Counted from the first letter of the stretch, positions 52,345 to 61,271 are shown. The stretch: DNA of 64,000 nucleotides from Oligoflexus sp. (GCA_014377445.1 JACMPP010000097.1:1-64000), one strand, 5' to 3'. A program made the numbers and translations. The notes: generated by a model not told the origin, from the sequence alone.

Positions 52345-53480
52345 TGCGATCAGCCCTTATCAGCCTTCTCTTCCTGGGCGCCGCCTGCAGTCATACTCAG
52401 GCGCGCAACGAACTCGATATCGATCCCAATGTCAAAGCCAGCTTTCAAGGCGCGGATCCCTCGAAGCTCAGTTCGGATAAAATCTTTGAATGGCAAAAAT
52501 ACTATAAAACGCCGCCTGCTGGTACCGAACGCGATGAAGTCGCCGTGACTCTCGCCAAGACAGGCAAGAATGCTTCGGCGGATGACAAACTCAAAGCGGC
52601 CCGCAACGCCCTGGCGATTGGTGAACGCAGCAAATCCAAAGAAATCTATACTGAAGTCTTGAAGGCCGATTCTGAGCAGCTCGATGCCCAATTGGAAATG
52701 GCTCATATTTATCTGGCAGAAAATGATGTCGAGAGAACCTTCGATTACCTGACCTCGGTCAAAAAAATTCTCGAAAAGACCGAGCGCCCTGACCAAGACT
52801 ATACAATCCGCTACCGCTACGCCCTTGCCCAGGCGTATATCAAAGGTCAGAACCGCAGCCAAGGCCATCAGATCCTCACCGATCTGATCGAAGCTGAGCC
52901 TAAGTTCTCGATGGCCTATGCGGCCCTTGCTCAATCCTATCTTGAGAACGGCAAAACCGATCTCGCTGAGTTCGTGATCAAACGCGGCCTCGATCAGGAT
53001 GGTCACGATCCACGTCTTCTCAATCTTCTGGCTGTCCTCCATCTCAAGGCTGGTCGACTTCCCGACGCCCGCGACTGGATAAACAAGTCTCTGGATCAAG
53101 ATCCCAACTTTGTGCCAGCCCTGGTCAACCGAGCCCAGCTCTCCATGCAACGCCGGGAATACGCTTTAGCTGAAAACGACCTTAAGAAGGCCTGTGAGCT
53201 CGAACCCCTTAATCCGGAAGCCCAGATTACTACGGGCATCCTCTTCCGTCAGACGGGTCGCATTACGGCCTCCAAGGGTGCTTTCGAACGAGCGATCGAA
53301 ATTTCACCCTTGAATTCGTTGGCCCGCTATCAGTTGGCCAGCCTCCTCCAGGACGAGTTCAAGGACAAGACGACCGCCCTTCAGCTCTATTACGATGTCC
53401 TCCAGGCACAGGACCAGGAGTTAAAGAATTTGGCAAATATCCAGATACAATCCATTCGTGACAGCCGCTTATATCAATAA
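52344..53480 (+). CDS. TPR lipoprotein (378 residues)
   Basis: From ATG at 52344 (GGAG upstream) the protein begins MRSALISLLFLGAACSHTQA, a lipoprotein signal with the lipobox GAAC and lipidated Cys at residue 15. TPR units occupy about residues 80-370, such as YTEVLKADSEQLDAQLEMAH, LLNLLAVLHLKAGRLPDA and FERAIEISPLNSLARYQLAS. It is the last gene of the overlapping envelope operon. A TPR lipoprotein of this sort could anchor the complex in the outer membrane. Confidence 0.82.
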   Translation: MRSALISLLFLGAACSHTQARNELDIDPNVKASFQGADPSKLSSDKIFEWQKYYKTPPAGTERDEVAVTLAKTGKNASADDKLKAARNALAIGERSKSKEIYTEVLKADSEQLDAQLEMAHIYLAENDVERTFDYLTSVKKILEKTERPDQDYTIRYRYALAQAYIKGQNRSQGHQILTDLIEAEPKFSMAYAALAQSYLENGKTDLAEFVIKRGLDQDGHDPRLLNLLAVLHLKAGRLPDARDWINKSLDQDPNFVPALVNRAQLSMQRREYALAENDLKKACELEPLNPEAQITTGILFRQTGRITASKGAFERAIEISPLNSLARYQLASLLQDEFKDKTTALQLYYDVLQAQDQELKNLANIQIQSIRDSRLYQ

Positions 53481-53587
53481 GCCATCGCTTCCCTTTGGAT
53501 ATTTATTCGTTTTTAATTTTAGTTATGTCCAAACGCTCCGATTACAAGTTGAAGTCTCTTAGATGTGTGTGAGTAGGAGTTTTTACT

Positions 53588-54124
53588 ATGACTATCCAAG
53601 ATCGCGTATACAACCGATCATCCCATATCCTCGTCGTTGACGACGATGACACCCTACTCAAATTTTTTAAGATTCATCTTAATAAATTCTTTTCTCGCGT
53701 CCTGGTCGTTCATAGCGCTCATGATGCTGTCGAAGCTCTCAAAGAAAAAGAGATCGATCTCGTCATCAGCGACATCCGTATGCCGCGCGTCGACGGCCTC
53801 CAACTGATGAAGAAGGTCAAAAACTTTGATCCCACGATCCCAGTCTTCCTGATCAGCGGTGCCCTTCTTGACGAAGATCAAAAAGAAACCGTCGGCGCAA
53901 AAGCGGACGGTTACCTGAAAAAACCTTTCACAATCGAAGAGCTTCATGATTATGTCGATCGTGGAATGAAGATTCGTGATGCCTACAAAGAACTCTACGC
54001 TCTCGTGCAGGATAAGAAGAAGTTCCTCGAGTTGATCCAGGGCAAACGCCAGCTTCGTTTTATTAAAGACGAAGAAAGCCGTAACAAAGCCCAGAAAATC
54101 CTCGAAGATCTCAAAGCCGGCTGA
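53588..54124 (+). CDS. single-domain response regulator with helical C-terminal extension
   Basis: A 178-residue protein. The receiver domain (about residues 12-130) has acidic VDDDD at 17-21, phosphoacceptor Asp62 in VISDIRMPRVDG and Lys112 in YLKKPF. The final ~45 residues are charged and helical (LVQDKKKFLELIQGKRQL) with no DNA-binding motif. It starts 107 bases after the TPR lipoprotein gene and lies on the same strand. It could transmit a signal to the envelope machine upstream; that is contextual inference. Confidence 0.88.
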   Translation: MTIQDRVYNRSSHILVVDDDDTLLKFFKIHLNKFFSRVLVVHSAHDAVEALKEKEIDLVISDIRMPRVDGLQLMKKVKNFDPTIPVFLISGALLDEDQKETVGAKADGYLKKPFTIEELHDYVDRGMKIRDAYKELYALVQDKKKFLELIQGKRQLRFIKDEESRNKAQKILEDLKAG

Positions 54125-54135
54125 TCTCCATTCAT

Positions 54136-54891
54136 CTAATCAATCATCTGAACAAGCGGTTGCCCCCTGGCGACCGCTTGTAACATTTCCCAGGCCTCCA
54201 CGCTCGCTGTCCCATACCAGGACAACAGCCGGCCGTCGATTTTCAAAATCTCCGGGCTTTCCGGCCACTCTGCACGAAGTCTGTGCGCGTCGCGCTTGCG
54301 AAAGGGATAGGGTTCGGTACTGAACAAACAAGTGTCCAGCTTCATCGCTTTCATCTGATCGACGGTAATCTGCGGATACCGCTCGTCACCGTCGTAGGCA
54401 TTGATCCAGCCAAAGCACTCCAGAAATCGAGAAATATAGGTATCACGACCCACAAGCATGTAAGGCTCGCGCCAGATGAAATAGAGAAATTGCTTTGGGG
54501 TCGGCATCGCAATAAGCGATCGAAAGTGTGATTCCAGCGACTGGGCCAGCGCTTCAAAGCGATCCTTGCTGTCAAGGAAACGATCCATATCACGCAACAT
54601 GCCCGGCACGTCGTAGGGGCTTTTAGGAAAGGTCAGAAGGAGAGGAAATTCTTTCTGGAGAACCTCGATCAGTTCACGGGGATTCTCTTCCTGGTTGGCA
54701 AGAATATGTGTCGGCTTAAGCGCACGGATTTGATCAAGATCAAAATCCTTGGTGCCGCCCACCACCTTGGCCGTCCGATGCAGATCGGCCGGCTCCACAC
54801 AGAACTGCGTGCAGCCGAGCAGTTCGTCGCGCATCCCCACAGTCACGATCGTTTCACTCAGACTCGGAACCAGGGATACAATACGATTCAT
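54136..54891 (-). CDS. BtuF-like helical-backbone metal/cobalamin-binding protein without signal peptide
   Basis: A 251-residue protein of the periplasmic-binding-protein type III fold: MNRIVSLVPSLSETIVTVG, then LGCTQFCVEP, KVVGGTKDFDLDQIRALKP and ILANQEENPRELIEVL. This is the pattern of BtuF/corrinoid-binding proteins. From the start at 54891 there is no signal peptide; the longer frame to 54951 would overlap the upstream gene and adds no real signal. It is encoded behind a small membrane protein and rppH. No permease or ATPase is adjacent. Stand-alone cytoplasmic members exist in many bacteria with unknown role. Confidence 0.8.
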   Translation of the reverse strand: MNRIVSLVPSLSETIVTVGMRDELLGCTQFCVEPADLHRTAKVVGGTKDFDLDQIRALKPTHILANQEENPRELIEVLQKEFPLLLTFPKSPYDVPGMLRDMDRFLDSKDRFEALAQSLESHFRSLIAMPTPKQFLYFIWREPYMLVGRDTYISRFLECFGWINAYDGDERYPQITVDQMKAMKLDTCLFSTEPYPFRKRDAHRLRAEWPESPEILKIDGRLLSWYGTASVEAWEMLQAVARGQPLVQMID

Positions 54892-54904
54892 TGCGATCTC
54901 AATA

Positions 54905-55333
54905 TTAAGCTTTAATCGTGCGATAAACGAGAGCTGCTGAATGACTGGCAAGAGTCACCAGAGAAAGCGAGAGCAAAGCTCCGATCAGAAGCCCCATGCC
55001 TTCAAGCGAGGCGCTCGGTCCGTAGGAAGCCCGTATCATCATCAAGGGTCCCATCGCAATTACGCCCGCAAAGAGCCCTGCGGTTTGCAGCGCCTTCCAT
55101 TTAGAGGCGAGCGGAGAATAGGGGAAAGTCAATCCCAACGCAATGTGCAGGATACCAAAGAGATTCGTGTGTCCATGGGCACTCGCCAGGAGAGTCGCCT
55201 GCCAGGTATGAAGCATCGCCGTATCTTTGAGATAAGCCTCCGTCATATCAAAGGATACGAAAGCACCGGCACAGGCCGCGAAAAACAACACCATAAAGCC
55301 GATGGCCATATTGAAAATACTGAGTCGCGGCAT
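54905..55333 (-). CDS. four-helix membrane protein, unknown
   Basis: A 142-residue hydrophobic protein with four predicted membrane helices (about residues 5-27, 55-75, 82-102 and 110-132). Conserved-looking histidines occur in ASAHGHTNLFGILHIALG. It is tightly spaced: 13 bases after rppH and 13 before the BtuF-like gene, so the three form an operon. No family was recognised with confidence. Confidence 0.75.
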   Translation of the reverse strand: MPRLSIFNMAIGFMVLFFAACAGAFVSFDMTEAYLKDTAMLHTWQATLLASAHGHTNLFGILHIALGLTFPYSPLASKWKALQTAGLFAGVIAMGPLMMIRASYGPSASLEGMGLLIGALLSLSLVTLASHSAALVYRTIKA

Positions 55334-55346
55334 GATTTTCTTCCTC

Positions 55347-55793
55347 TTACAAAAGCCCGAATGCGGTGAGTCCGAGAAGATAGGCTTCCTTCTTCCAGTA
55401 CACAGTTCCTTCCAGAAGATCTTTCGGGGACAACCATTTCAGGGCCCTGAATTCCCCTTCAGAAAGCTCCAGTTTCGCTGATTCGCCCGGCTTGAATTTG
55501 AGGAGAAACCATTGCTGCTCCTGGCCAGCCCACTGGGCCATTCGGCCAGTCGCAAACTCAGGCGGAAAATTGTAACGAATCCATTCTCCGTGAGTCCCCA
55601 CAACATCCAGAGCATTGGTTCCGATCTCCTCATGCAATTCGCGCATGACGGCAATGAGAGGGGATTCACCTGGGTCTATTCCCCCTTGGGGCAACTGCCA
55701 GGATCCGGATTGGTCGGCTCTTTCACCGGCTAAGATCTGACCTTTTTCATTCTGTATGACCGCGACGACACAAGGGCGAAAAGGCTTTTCCAT
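55347..55793 (-). CDS. rppH: Nudix hydrolase, RppH-type RNA pyrophosphohydrolase
   Basis: A 148-residue Nudix enzyme. The Nudix box GGIDPGESPLIAVMRELHEE plus IG spans residues 37-58 with the metal-binding REL.EE helix. The phrase SWQLPQGGID before it and GQEQQWFLLKF after it are characteristic of RppH, which removes pyrophosphate from 5'-triphosphate mRNA to trigger decay. RppH usually starts FRPCVG; here FRPCVVAVI. First gene of a three-gene minus-strand unit. Confidence 0.9.
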   Translation of the reverse strand: MEKPFRPCVVAVIQNEKGQILAGERADQSGSWQLPQGGIDPGESPLIAVMRELHEEIGTNALDVVGTHGEWIRYNFPPEFATGRMAQWAGQEQQWFLLKFKPGESAKLELSEGEFRALKWLSPKDLLEGTVYWKKEAYLLGLTAFGLL

Positions 55794-55966
55794 GGGTTAT
55801 CCTAACGTCAAAACATTGACCGTGCATACGTACATGGTTATGCCGTGCTACGATTTCATAGAGTCAGCATAGCATGATAAAAATCGCCTGGCATTCGAAG
55901 AACCTCTCGCCTGCCTTTGCAATCTCTGCGACTCATTCAGCATTTATAGCATTGAGGACCTGATGT

Positions 55967-56584
55967 ATGCGCTTTTTTTTACTGGCACTCTCACTCCTTG
56001 CAACTTTGCTGCTGAGCGCCTTTTTTTCCTCGACTTCTGCATTCGCCGGTATCCAGATCAATCTTTCGGGCTCCAATGCAACCTCCTCCAACAACCTTGA
56101 AAAATCCACGACACATGCTGTCAGCGGAAATATCGGCCTTGGTCTCGGGGATTTCGCTTCCATTGGATTGACGCATCGCCGCTCTTACATCAACAACACA
56201 GGCTTTAAAAAGGGTCGTTCTGCGGACGGCACGGCCTACGTATACAATCCCTTCAGGGAGCGCACGGAGTCGATCACGAGCTCGGTCGATCTAACCCTGA
56301 TTCCTTTCTCAGGAACGGTCTCCCCCTTTATCTTTGGTGGAGTAGCCCGTCGCGACTACTACAATCAGTTCGATTATCAAGGCAGCCGAATCACCAGCAC
56401 CCAGACCCTCTACCCCGTTCCCAACTACGGCGGTGGCGTCGCGATTCAACTTGGCGGAAGCTTCCAACTCAAGATCACGCAGACCTTTTCCCCGGGGAAA
56501 CAAACCTCGGTTAACGACGGCGTCGAGTCTGAAAAAGAAGTTCGGGATTCTTACACCGAACTTTGGCTTGGCTATAAACTCTGA
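55967..56584 (+). CDS. probable outer-membrane beta-barrel protein
   Basis: A 205-residue exported protein. The signal peptide (FFLLALSLLATLLLSAFFSS to AFA) is cleaved near residue 27. The mature part alternates polar and hydrophobic residues in eight or so short strands (for example GNIGLGLGDFASIGLTHRRS, VSPFIFGGVARRDYY, TELWLGYKL). It ends in Leu rather than the classical Phe. No family was recognised. Confidence 0.72.
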   Translation: MRFFLLALSLLATLLLSAFFSSTSAFAGIQINLSGSNATSSNNLEKSTTHAVSGNIGLGLGDFASIGLTHRRSYINNTGFKKGRSADGTAYVYNPFRERTESITSSVDLTLIPFSGTVSPFIFGGVARRDYYNQFDYQGSRITSTQTLYPVPNYGGGVAIQLGGSFQLKITQTFSPGKQTSVNDGVESEKEVRDSYTELWLGYKL

Positions 56585-56688
56585 GATTCATTTACATTTC
56601 AATTATTTCATTGGCTTACCAATATACCCGCTAAGTTGTTGAAAAAAACCTCCGATACCTGAGCTACAGGATAAGGAGTGTCCGAATA

Positions 56689-58446
56689 ATGCGGGTGACG
56701 ACCCTATTAGCAGTTATCGCTATAGCGCTAACGATCGCATATCTGATCTGGCAGTTGGTTAATTCCAAACTGGCTGGACATGCGCGTCGCAACAATCAGA
56801 AGCGCACATCGGACAAGGTCAAACTCAAAGGCGCTGACAAAGCCGCTTATCGCCAGGCTCAAAAGCTCTACCAGGAAGGCAACTTCCGGGGATCATCGAA
56901 GATACTTGAATCGATGGGCCTGGTCCGCGAAGCGATCACCATTCTTGAAAAATCCGGATTTATCCGCGAAGCGGCTGATACTCTCATCAGAATTCAACGC
57001 CCCAACCGTGCCGGTTCTCTCCTCGCCCGTAACGGGATGTGGAAAGAGGCGATGGAATGCTTTAAGAAGGCTAATCTCTCTCTCGAAGTCGGTCGTTGCG
57101 CCCGTGAACTCGGTGATCTCCCGACCGCCATCCCTTACTTCCTCGAAGCGAAAGCCAACAGCGAAGCCGCCGAATGCTATCTCGAACTCGGGAAGCATCA
57201 TGAAGCGGCAAAAATATTCTTCCGCATCAAAGAATTCGACCGCGCGATCGAGCAGTATGTAAACTTCGTCGATAACTATCAAGACATCGAAAAAGTAAGC
57301 TTCACTGACCAGGAACTCGACTTCATTCTCAAAAAGCTCGTGGAAGATCGCGTCGACACGCGTCTCGCTGACATTCTTATCGCCAAGAAGCGCTTGCCGC
57401 AGTTGATCGTCGAACTGCTCCGCTCGAACAATCTTCGCTCCGCAACCGCAGCCTTTATGCGCAATACCATCGACATCGGCCCAGAACTCATTGCCTTCAA
57501 CGACTTCAAGCGCGAAGAAAACATGCTCCTCGCCGCTCTGTTCAGCAATGTCGGAGCCTACGAATACAGCGGTATGGTCTACGAGCGAATGGAAGAGTTC
57601 GACAAAGCCGGCGAGTCTTTTGAAAAAGGCGAACTCTACGAACGAGCCATTTACTGCTTTGAACGCATCCAAAATAAAGCCAAAGCCACCGAGATGCGAA
57701 TCCTCGTGGCGACCCACGGGACATCTCCCAGTAAATCCTCTCGGCCTCCGGCCGCCAACGACAAACCTACAGCTCATATTCCGGACCAGACCTCGCCTAT
57801 CCCACAACCTCAGCGCCCGTCGAACCCCTTTAGTATCCAGGATACTTCGACCGACGCGATGAAAGAACCGCAACTGGCCGAAGGCAAAGCCATCGCCGCC
57901 AAAGCGAAGAAAGATTCCGTGCCTCCACCCTCGGCGGCTTATCTCGGTGGAATATCCCTCCCTACTAAGCACGATGAACCCATGCCCGATCCCAAAGTGG
58001 ATTGGGATCCCTTTTTTAGAGCTGAGTTTCTGGTCGACTTGAGTTCCGCGGAACAAAAGCTCCTCCAAAACATCTGTGTCGTCCGAGATTTCCCCAAAAG
58101 CTCTGTAATCCTTGATTACAATCAGGCCCCAGCGGGTATCTACTTCATACTTGGCGGCAGAGTTACTGTCTTCAAGATCGATAAGGAAGGCGATGAAATC
58201 CCTGCCGATGAACTTCAAGCCTCAGATACTTTTGGCGAACTTTGGCTCCTCAAGGATCAACCCACCAAGGTTAAATTCACCGCCACCAGTCCTGCGACCC
58301 TTGGCTGTATCAAGCGAGCAGAGTTTGAACAGTTGATGGATCAGAACGGGGCTATTGCCCGAAAACTTTACAGACGCTACGCCCACAAACTCCTCTCGAA
58401 GCTCCTAAACGAGCAACATCGCTTGAAGAAAAAAGTCGCCTCCTGA
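56689..58446 (+). CDS. membrane-anchored TPR protein with C-terminal cyclic-nucleotide-binding domain
   Basis: A 585-residue protein. A single N-terminal membrane helix (TTLLAVIAIALTIAYLIWQL) is followed by a basic linker. TPR/SEL1-like helical repeats come next (about residues 45-345, for example LYQEGNFRGSSKILESMG and RAGSLLARNGMWKEAMECF). A Pro/Ser-rich linker spans about 345-440. The cNMP-binding domain is at about 445-575, with PAGIYFILGGRVTVFKI and the phosphate-binding-cassette-like FGELWLLKDQPTKVKFTA. The cassette keeps GEL but has no clear R-A pair, so ligand binding is uncertain. No DNA-binding domain follows. The combination suggests a signal-responsive membrane scaffold. Confidence 0.85.
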   Translation: MRVTTLLAVIAIALTIAYLIWQLVNSKLAGHARRNNQKRTSDKVKLKGADKAAYRQAQKLYQEGNFRGSSKILESMGLVREAITILEKSGFIREAADTLIRIQRPNRAGSLLARNGMWKEAMECFKKANLSLEVGRCARELGDLPTAIPYFLEAKANSEAAECYLELGKHHEAAKIFFRIKEFDRAIEQYVNFVDNYQDIEKVSFTDQELDFILKKLVEDRVDTRLADILIAKKRLPQLIVELLRSNNLRSATAAFMRNTIDIGPELIAFNDFKREENMLLAALFSNVGAYEYSGMVYERMEEFDKAGESFEKGELYERAIYCFERIQNKAKATEMRILVATHGTSPSKSSRPPAANDKPTAHIPDQTSPIPQPQRPSNPFSIQDTSTDAMKEPQLAEGKAIAAKAKKDSVPPPSAAYLGGISLPTKHDEPMPDPKVDWDPFFRAEFLVDLSSAEQKLLQNICVVRDFPKSSVILDYNQAPAGIYFILGGRVTVFKIDKEGDEIPADELQASDTFGELWLLKDQPTKVKFTATSPATLGCIKRAEFEQLMDQNGAIARKLYRRYAHKLLSKLLNEQHRLKKKVAS

Positions 58447-58533
58447 TTTGCCAGGCCTTGGCACAGTCCCTGCTTCTATTCCTTTGTAGACCACGCTGTT
58501 GTTGTTGAAACTTGCTGTTGCTGGAGTGGAAAA

Positions 58534-58725
58534 ATGGAAAAGATCGTCTGTATGCGTCACCCTAAATACGATGGTACTCAAAATCCAGAACTACGCTGTA
58601 AAGCGTGTTGCTCGATATTTGTGAACCGAATTAAAGCTATCAATGAGAAACGCGCGATGGATGTAGCCGCGTGGCTGGACACTAAAACTCAGAAAATTCA
58701 TTCAACTGGACTCACAGTTAAATGA
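58534..58725 (+). CDS. small Cys-rich protein (63 residues), unknown
   Basis: A 63-residue protein with a CM-R-HPKYDG start and then PELRCKACCSIFV. Cysteines at about 6, 22, 25 and 26 plus His9 could bind a metal. The start has GGAGTGG upstream, and a strong terminator follows 45 bases after the stop, so it looks like a real gene. No family was recognised. Confidence 0.65.
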   Translation: MEKIVCMRHPKYDGTQNPELRCKACCSIFVNRIKAINEKRAMDVAAWLDTKTQKIHSTGLTVK

Positions 58726-58769
58726 TGGTTCTCTTCTTCTCGAATTTTTAAACGACCCCCCCTTTTTCG

Positions 58770-58803
58770 AAGCCCCTTGTCACGCAAGGGGCTTCATTTT
58801 TTT
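58770..58803 (+). terminator. rho-independent terminator
   Basis: AAGCCCCTTG/CAAGGGGCTT, a 10-bp perfect stem with a 5-base loop, is followed by CA and eight T. It ends the small Cys-rich gene on the plus strand. Confidence 0.9.
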
Positions 58804-58820
58804 CGTCAAAATTCTTTTGA

Positions 58821-60002
58821 TTAAGCCATCTCAACGACGACCGCTGTCGCTTCACCGCCACCGATACAAATAGCCGCGAGACCGCGCTTTTCTTTGCGCT
58901 GACGAAGAGCGTGAATCAATGTCACGAGGATACGGGCACCGCTCGAACCGATCGGGTGACCCAAAGCCACAGCGCCGCCGTTGACGTTTACGCGGGTTGG
59001 ATCCAGCTCGAGATCTTTGATCGCAGCCATGGTCACGACCGCAAAGGCTTCGTTGATTTCGAAGAGATCGATATCCGAAACATTGAGTTCAGCTTTCTTC
59101 AGGACTTTCTTGATACAAGCGATCGGAGCTGTGGTGAACTGAACTGGATCCTGGGCAAACGACGCTTGCGCAACGATACGGGCCAAAGGCTTCAGACCGT
59201 GTTTCAACGCCGCTTCTTCCGAGCAAAGAACGAGGAGCGAAGCGCCGTCATTGATCGAGGAGGCATTGGCCGCCGTGATCGTGCCTTCTTTGGAGAAGGC
59301 CGGACGAAGCGACGAAATCCGATCGAGATCGACCGAGAAGGGCTCTTCATCGATATCGAAGTTTTTGGTGCCTTTACGATCCTGTACGGCGAAGGTCACG
59401 ACTTCGTCGCCAAACAAACCGGACTCAACAGCTTGGCGCGCACGGTGATAACTCTGTTGAGCGAATTCATCCTGGGCTTCACGCGTGAAACCATATTCCT
59501 TCGCGCAGATCTCTCCGCAGTTGCCCATCGGCATATTGTTGTAAGGATCCCAAAGTCCATCGATCTGCATCGAGTCTTTGACTTCGAAAGAGCCAAAGCG
59601 ATAACCAGTTCGTGAATTCGGCAAAATGTGCGGCGCAAGACTCATGTTCTCCTGGCCACCGGCAAAAATAATCTCGGCATCGCCCACACGAATCGCTTGA
59701 TCCGCAAGCATCACAGCCTTCATTCCACTGCCGCAAACTTTACCGAGGGTGCTGGCTGAAACTGAAATGGGAAGACCGCCGTAAATAGCCGTCTGTCTCG
59801 CGGGAGCTTGACCCACACCGGCTGTCAGAACCTGGCCCATAATAATCTCGTCGACAGCATCGCCTTTTAGGTTCAGTTTTTTCAAGGCGTCTTCGACCAA
59901 AGCCGCACCCAGACGGGGAGCTGGAGTACTGGCGAGGCTGCCACCCATTTTACCGATAGCTGTTCGACTGGCATAAGCTATGACAGTTTGTCTTGTTTTC
60001 AT
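58821..60002 (-). CDS. acetyl-CoA C-acetyltransferase (thiolase)
   Basis: A 393-residue thiolase. The nucleophile Cys90 is in GKVCGSGMKA, the His near 348 in ALGHPIGSSGAR and the second Cys near 379 in CIGGGEATAV. The other family phrases are GGQENMSLAPH and NGGAVALGHP. It condenses two acetyl-CoA (or splits acetoacetyl-CoA) in the cytoplasm; the biosynthetic type is favoured by the GGQENMS phrase. The start at 60002 follows AGGAG. It is divergent from carA. Confidence 0.95.
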   Translation of the reverse strand: MKTRQTVIAYASRTAIGKMGGSLASTPAPRLGAALVEDALKKLNLKGDAVDEIIMGQVLTAGVGQAPARQTAIYGGLPISVSASTLGKVCGSGMKAVMLADQAIRVGDAEIIFAGGQENMSLAPHILPNSRTGYRFGSFEVKDSMQIDGLWDPYNNMPMGNCGEICAKEYGFTREAQDEFAQQSYHRARQAVESGLFGDEVVTFAVQDRKGTKNFDIDEEPFSVDLDRISSLRPAFSKEGTITAANASSINDGASLLVLCSEEAALKHGLKPLARIVAQASFAQDPVQFTTAPIACIKKVLKKAELNVSDIDLFEINEAFAVVTMAAIKDLELDPTRVNVNGGAVALGHPIGSSGARILVTLIHALRQRKEKRGLAAICIGGGEATAVVVEMA

Positions 60003-60154
60003 GTATTTCAATCTCCTGTCCACTTCCGGGACGTCATAAATATCTCTTAGAGAATTTCAAAACGGACTAAAGCATAGCCAATTCCCGAACGATCGGCTAT
60101 CCTCGAGCAAATTTTTTTCTGGCCTATTTTTTCTACCCTTGGGGTGACCATAAC

Positions 60155-61270
60155 ATGCGCCAAAAATGTAAACTCGTCCTCTCCGACGGCACCAGCTTCT
60201 CGGGGGAACTCATTGGAGCTCCACTACGGGCGAGCGGTGAACTTGTTTTTACTACTGGAATGGTCGGGTATAGCGAAGCTATCACCGACCCTTCTTATTT
60301 TGGGCAGATTCTGTGCTTCACGTACCCCCTCATCGGCAATTACGGTATTCCCGACTTGCCTCGCGGGCTTGATCTGCCAATTCCTCGCGGATTTGAAAGT
60401 GCCAAAGCAAGAGCTGCAGCAGTCATTCTCGCCATCGACAGTTCGGAAGTATTCCACTGGAATAGCTTTCAGCCACTTGACGAATGGTTAACCTCCCAAG
60501 GCGTACCGGCCATTGTCGGCCTCGATACACGCCACCTCGTACATCTCATTCGATCGACTCCGAACCTTCTGGCTCGCATCGAACCCGAGCATCCCGAAGG
60601 CTATCGCGATATGGGCGCAGTTTTTCAGCCGAAAAATGCGACCAGTTTCTTCGATCCGGGCAATCACAATGTTCTTCCCGAGGTCTCGACCGACAAGAAG
60701 ATGATCTTCGGCAAAGGCAAGATTCGCGTTGGACTGGTCGACTGCGGTGTGAAGTGGAACATCATCCGTCAGTTCCTTGAGTATGACTGTGAAGTCCAAC
60801 TCCTTCCCTGGGACACACGTTTGAGCGATGTCGACTGTGATCTTTGGCTTCTATCCAACGGCCCTGGCGATCCAACGCGCACAGGTGACCTGGTGCAACA
60901 GGTCGAAGGGTTGCTAACGCAGGACCGTCCGATTCTCGGCATTTGTCTCGGTCATCAGATTCTTTCGCTTGCCGCTGGCGCCAACACAAGACGCATGGCT
61001 TACGGTCACCGCAGTCATAACCAACCCGTTTACGAAGTTGGCACGCGACGCGGCTATATCACGAGCCAAAATCATAGTTATGTCGTGGAAGACGCTTCCC
61101 TTCCGAGTGAATGGGATGCCTGGTTTAGAAACGTCAACGATCAGACGATCGAAGGCATCAAGCACAAGACCAAGCCTTTCCGCTCGGTGCAGTTCCACCC
61201 GGAAGCATCCGGCGGTCCTCGCGATACTTCATGGATTTTCGAACAGCTCTTGGCCGAGGTGAAAAAATAA
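60155..61270 (+). CDS. carA: carbamoyl-phosphate synthase small (glutaminase) subunit, eukaryote/Bacteroidota-like type
   Basis: A 371-residue glutamine amidotransferase subunit that supplies ammonia to CarB for pyrimidine and arginine synthesis. The N-terminal domain has VFTTGMVGYSEAITDPSY and LTYPLIGNYGIP-like sequence. The GATase triad is Cys264 (GICLGHQIL), His348 and Glu350 (FHPEASGGPRDT). The phrases FTTGMVGY, TYPLIGNYGIP and HW (residues 101-102) resemble CAD/CPS1-type glutaminase domains more than E. coli CarA (which reads FNTSMTGYQE and TYPHIGNVG). One base separates it from carB. Confidence 0.95.
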   Translation: MRQKCKLVLSDGTSFSGELIGAPLRASGELVFTTGMVGYSEAITDPSYFGQILCFTYPLIGNYGIPDLPRGLDLPIPRGFESAKARAAAVILAIDSSEVFHWNSFQPLDEWLTSQGVPAIVGLDTRHLVHLIRSTPNLLARIEPEHPEGYRDMGAVFQPKNATSFFDPGNHNVLPEVSTDKKMIFGKGKIRVGLVDCGVKWNIIRQFLEYDCEVQLLPWDTRLSDVDCDLWLLSNGPGDPTRTGDLVQQVEGLLTQDRPILGICLGHQILSLAAGANTRRMAYGHRSHNQPVYEVGTRRGYITSQNHSYVVEDASLPSEWDAWFRNVNDQTIEGIKHKTKPFRSVQFHPEASGGPRDTSWIFEQLLAEVKK

Positions 61271-61271
61271 T

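Noticed and set aside
55816-55850. CCGTGC-ATACG / CCGTGC-TACG repeat and TTGACC...TATGCC upstream of the rppH and barrel genes, as an operator.
   Set aside because: Only a short imperfect repeat and a weak promoter-like match; no second site or known regulator supports it.
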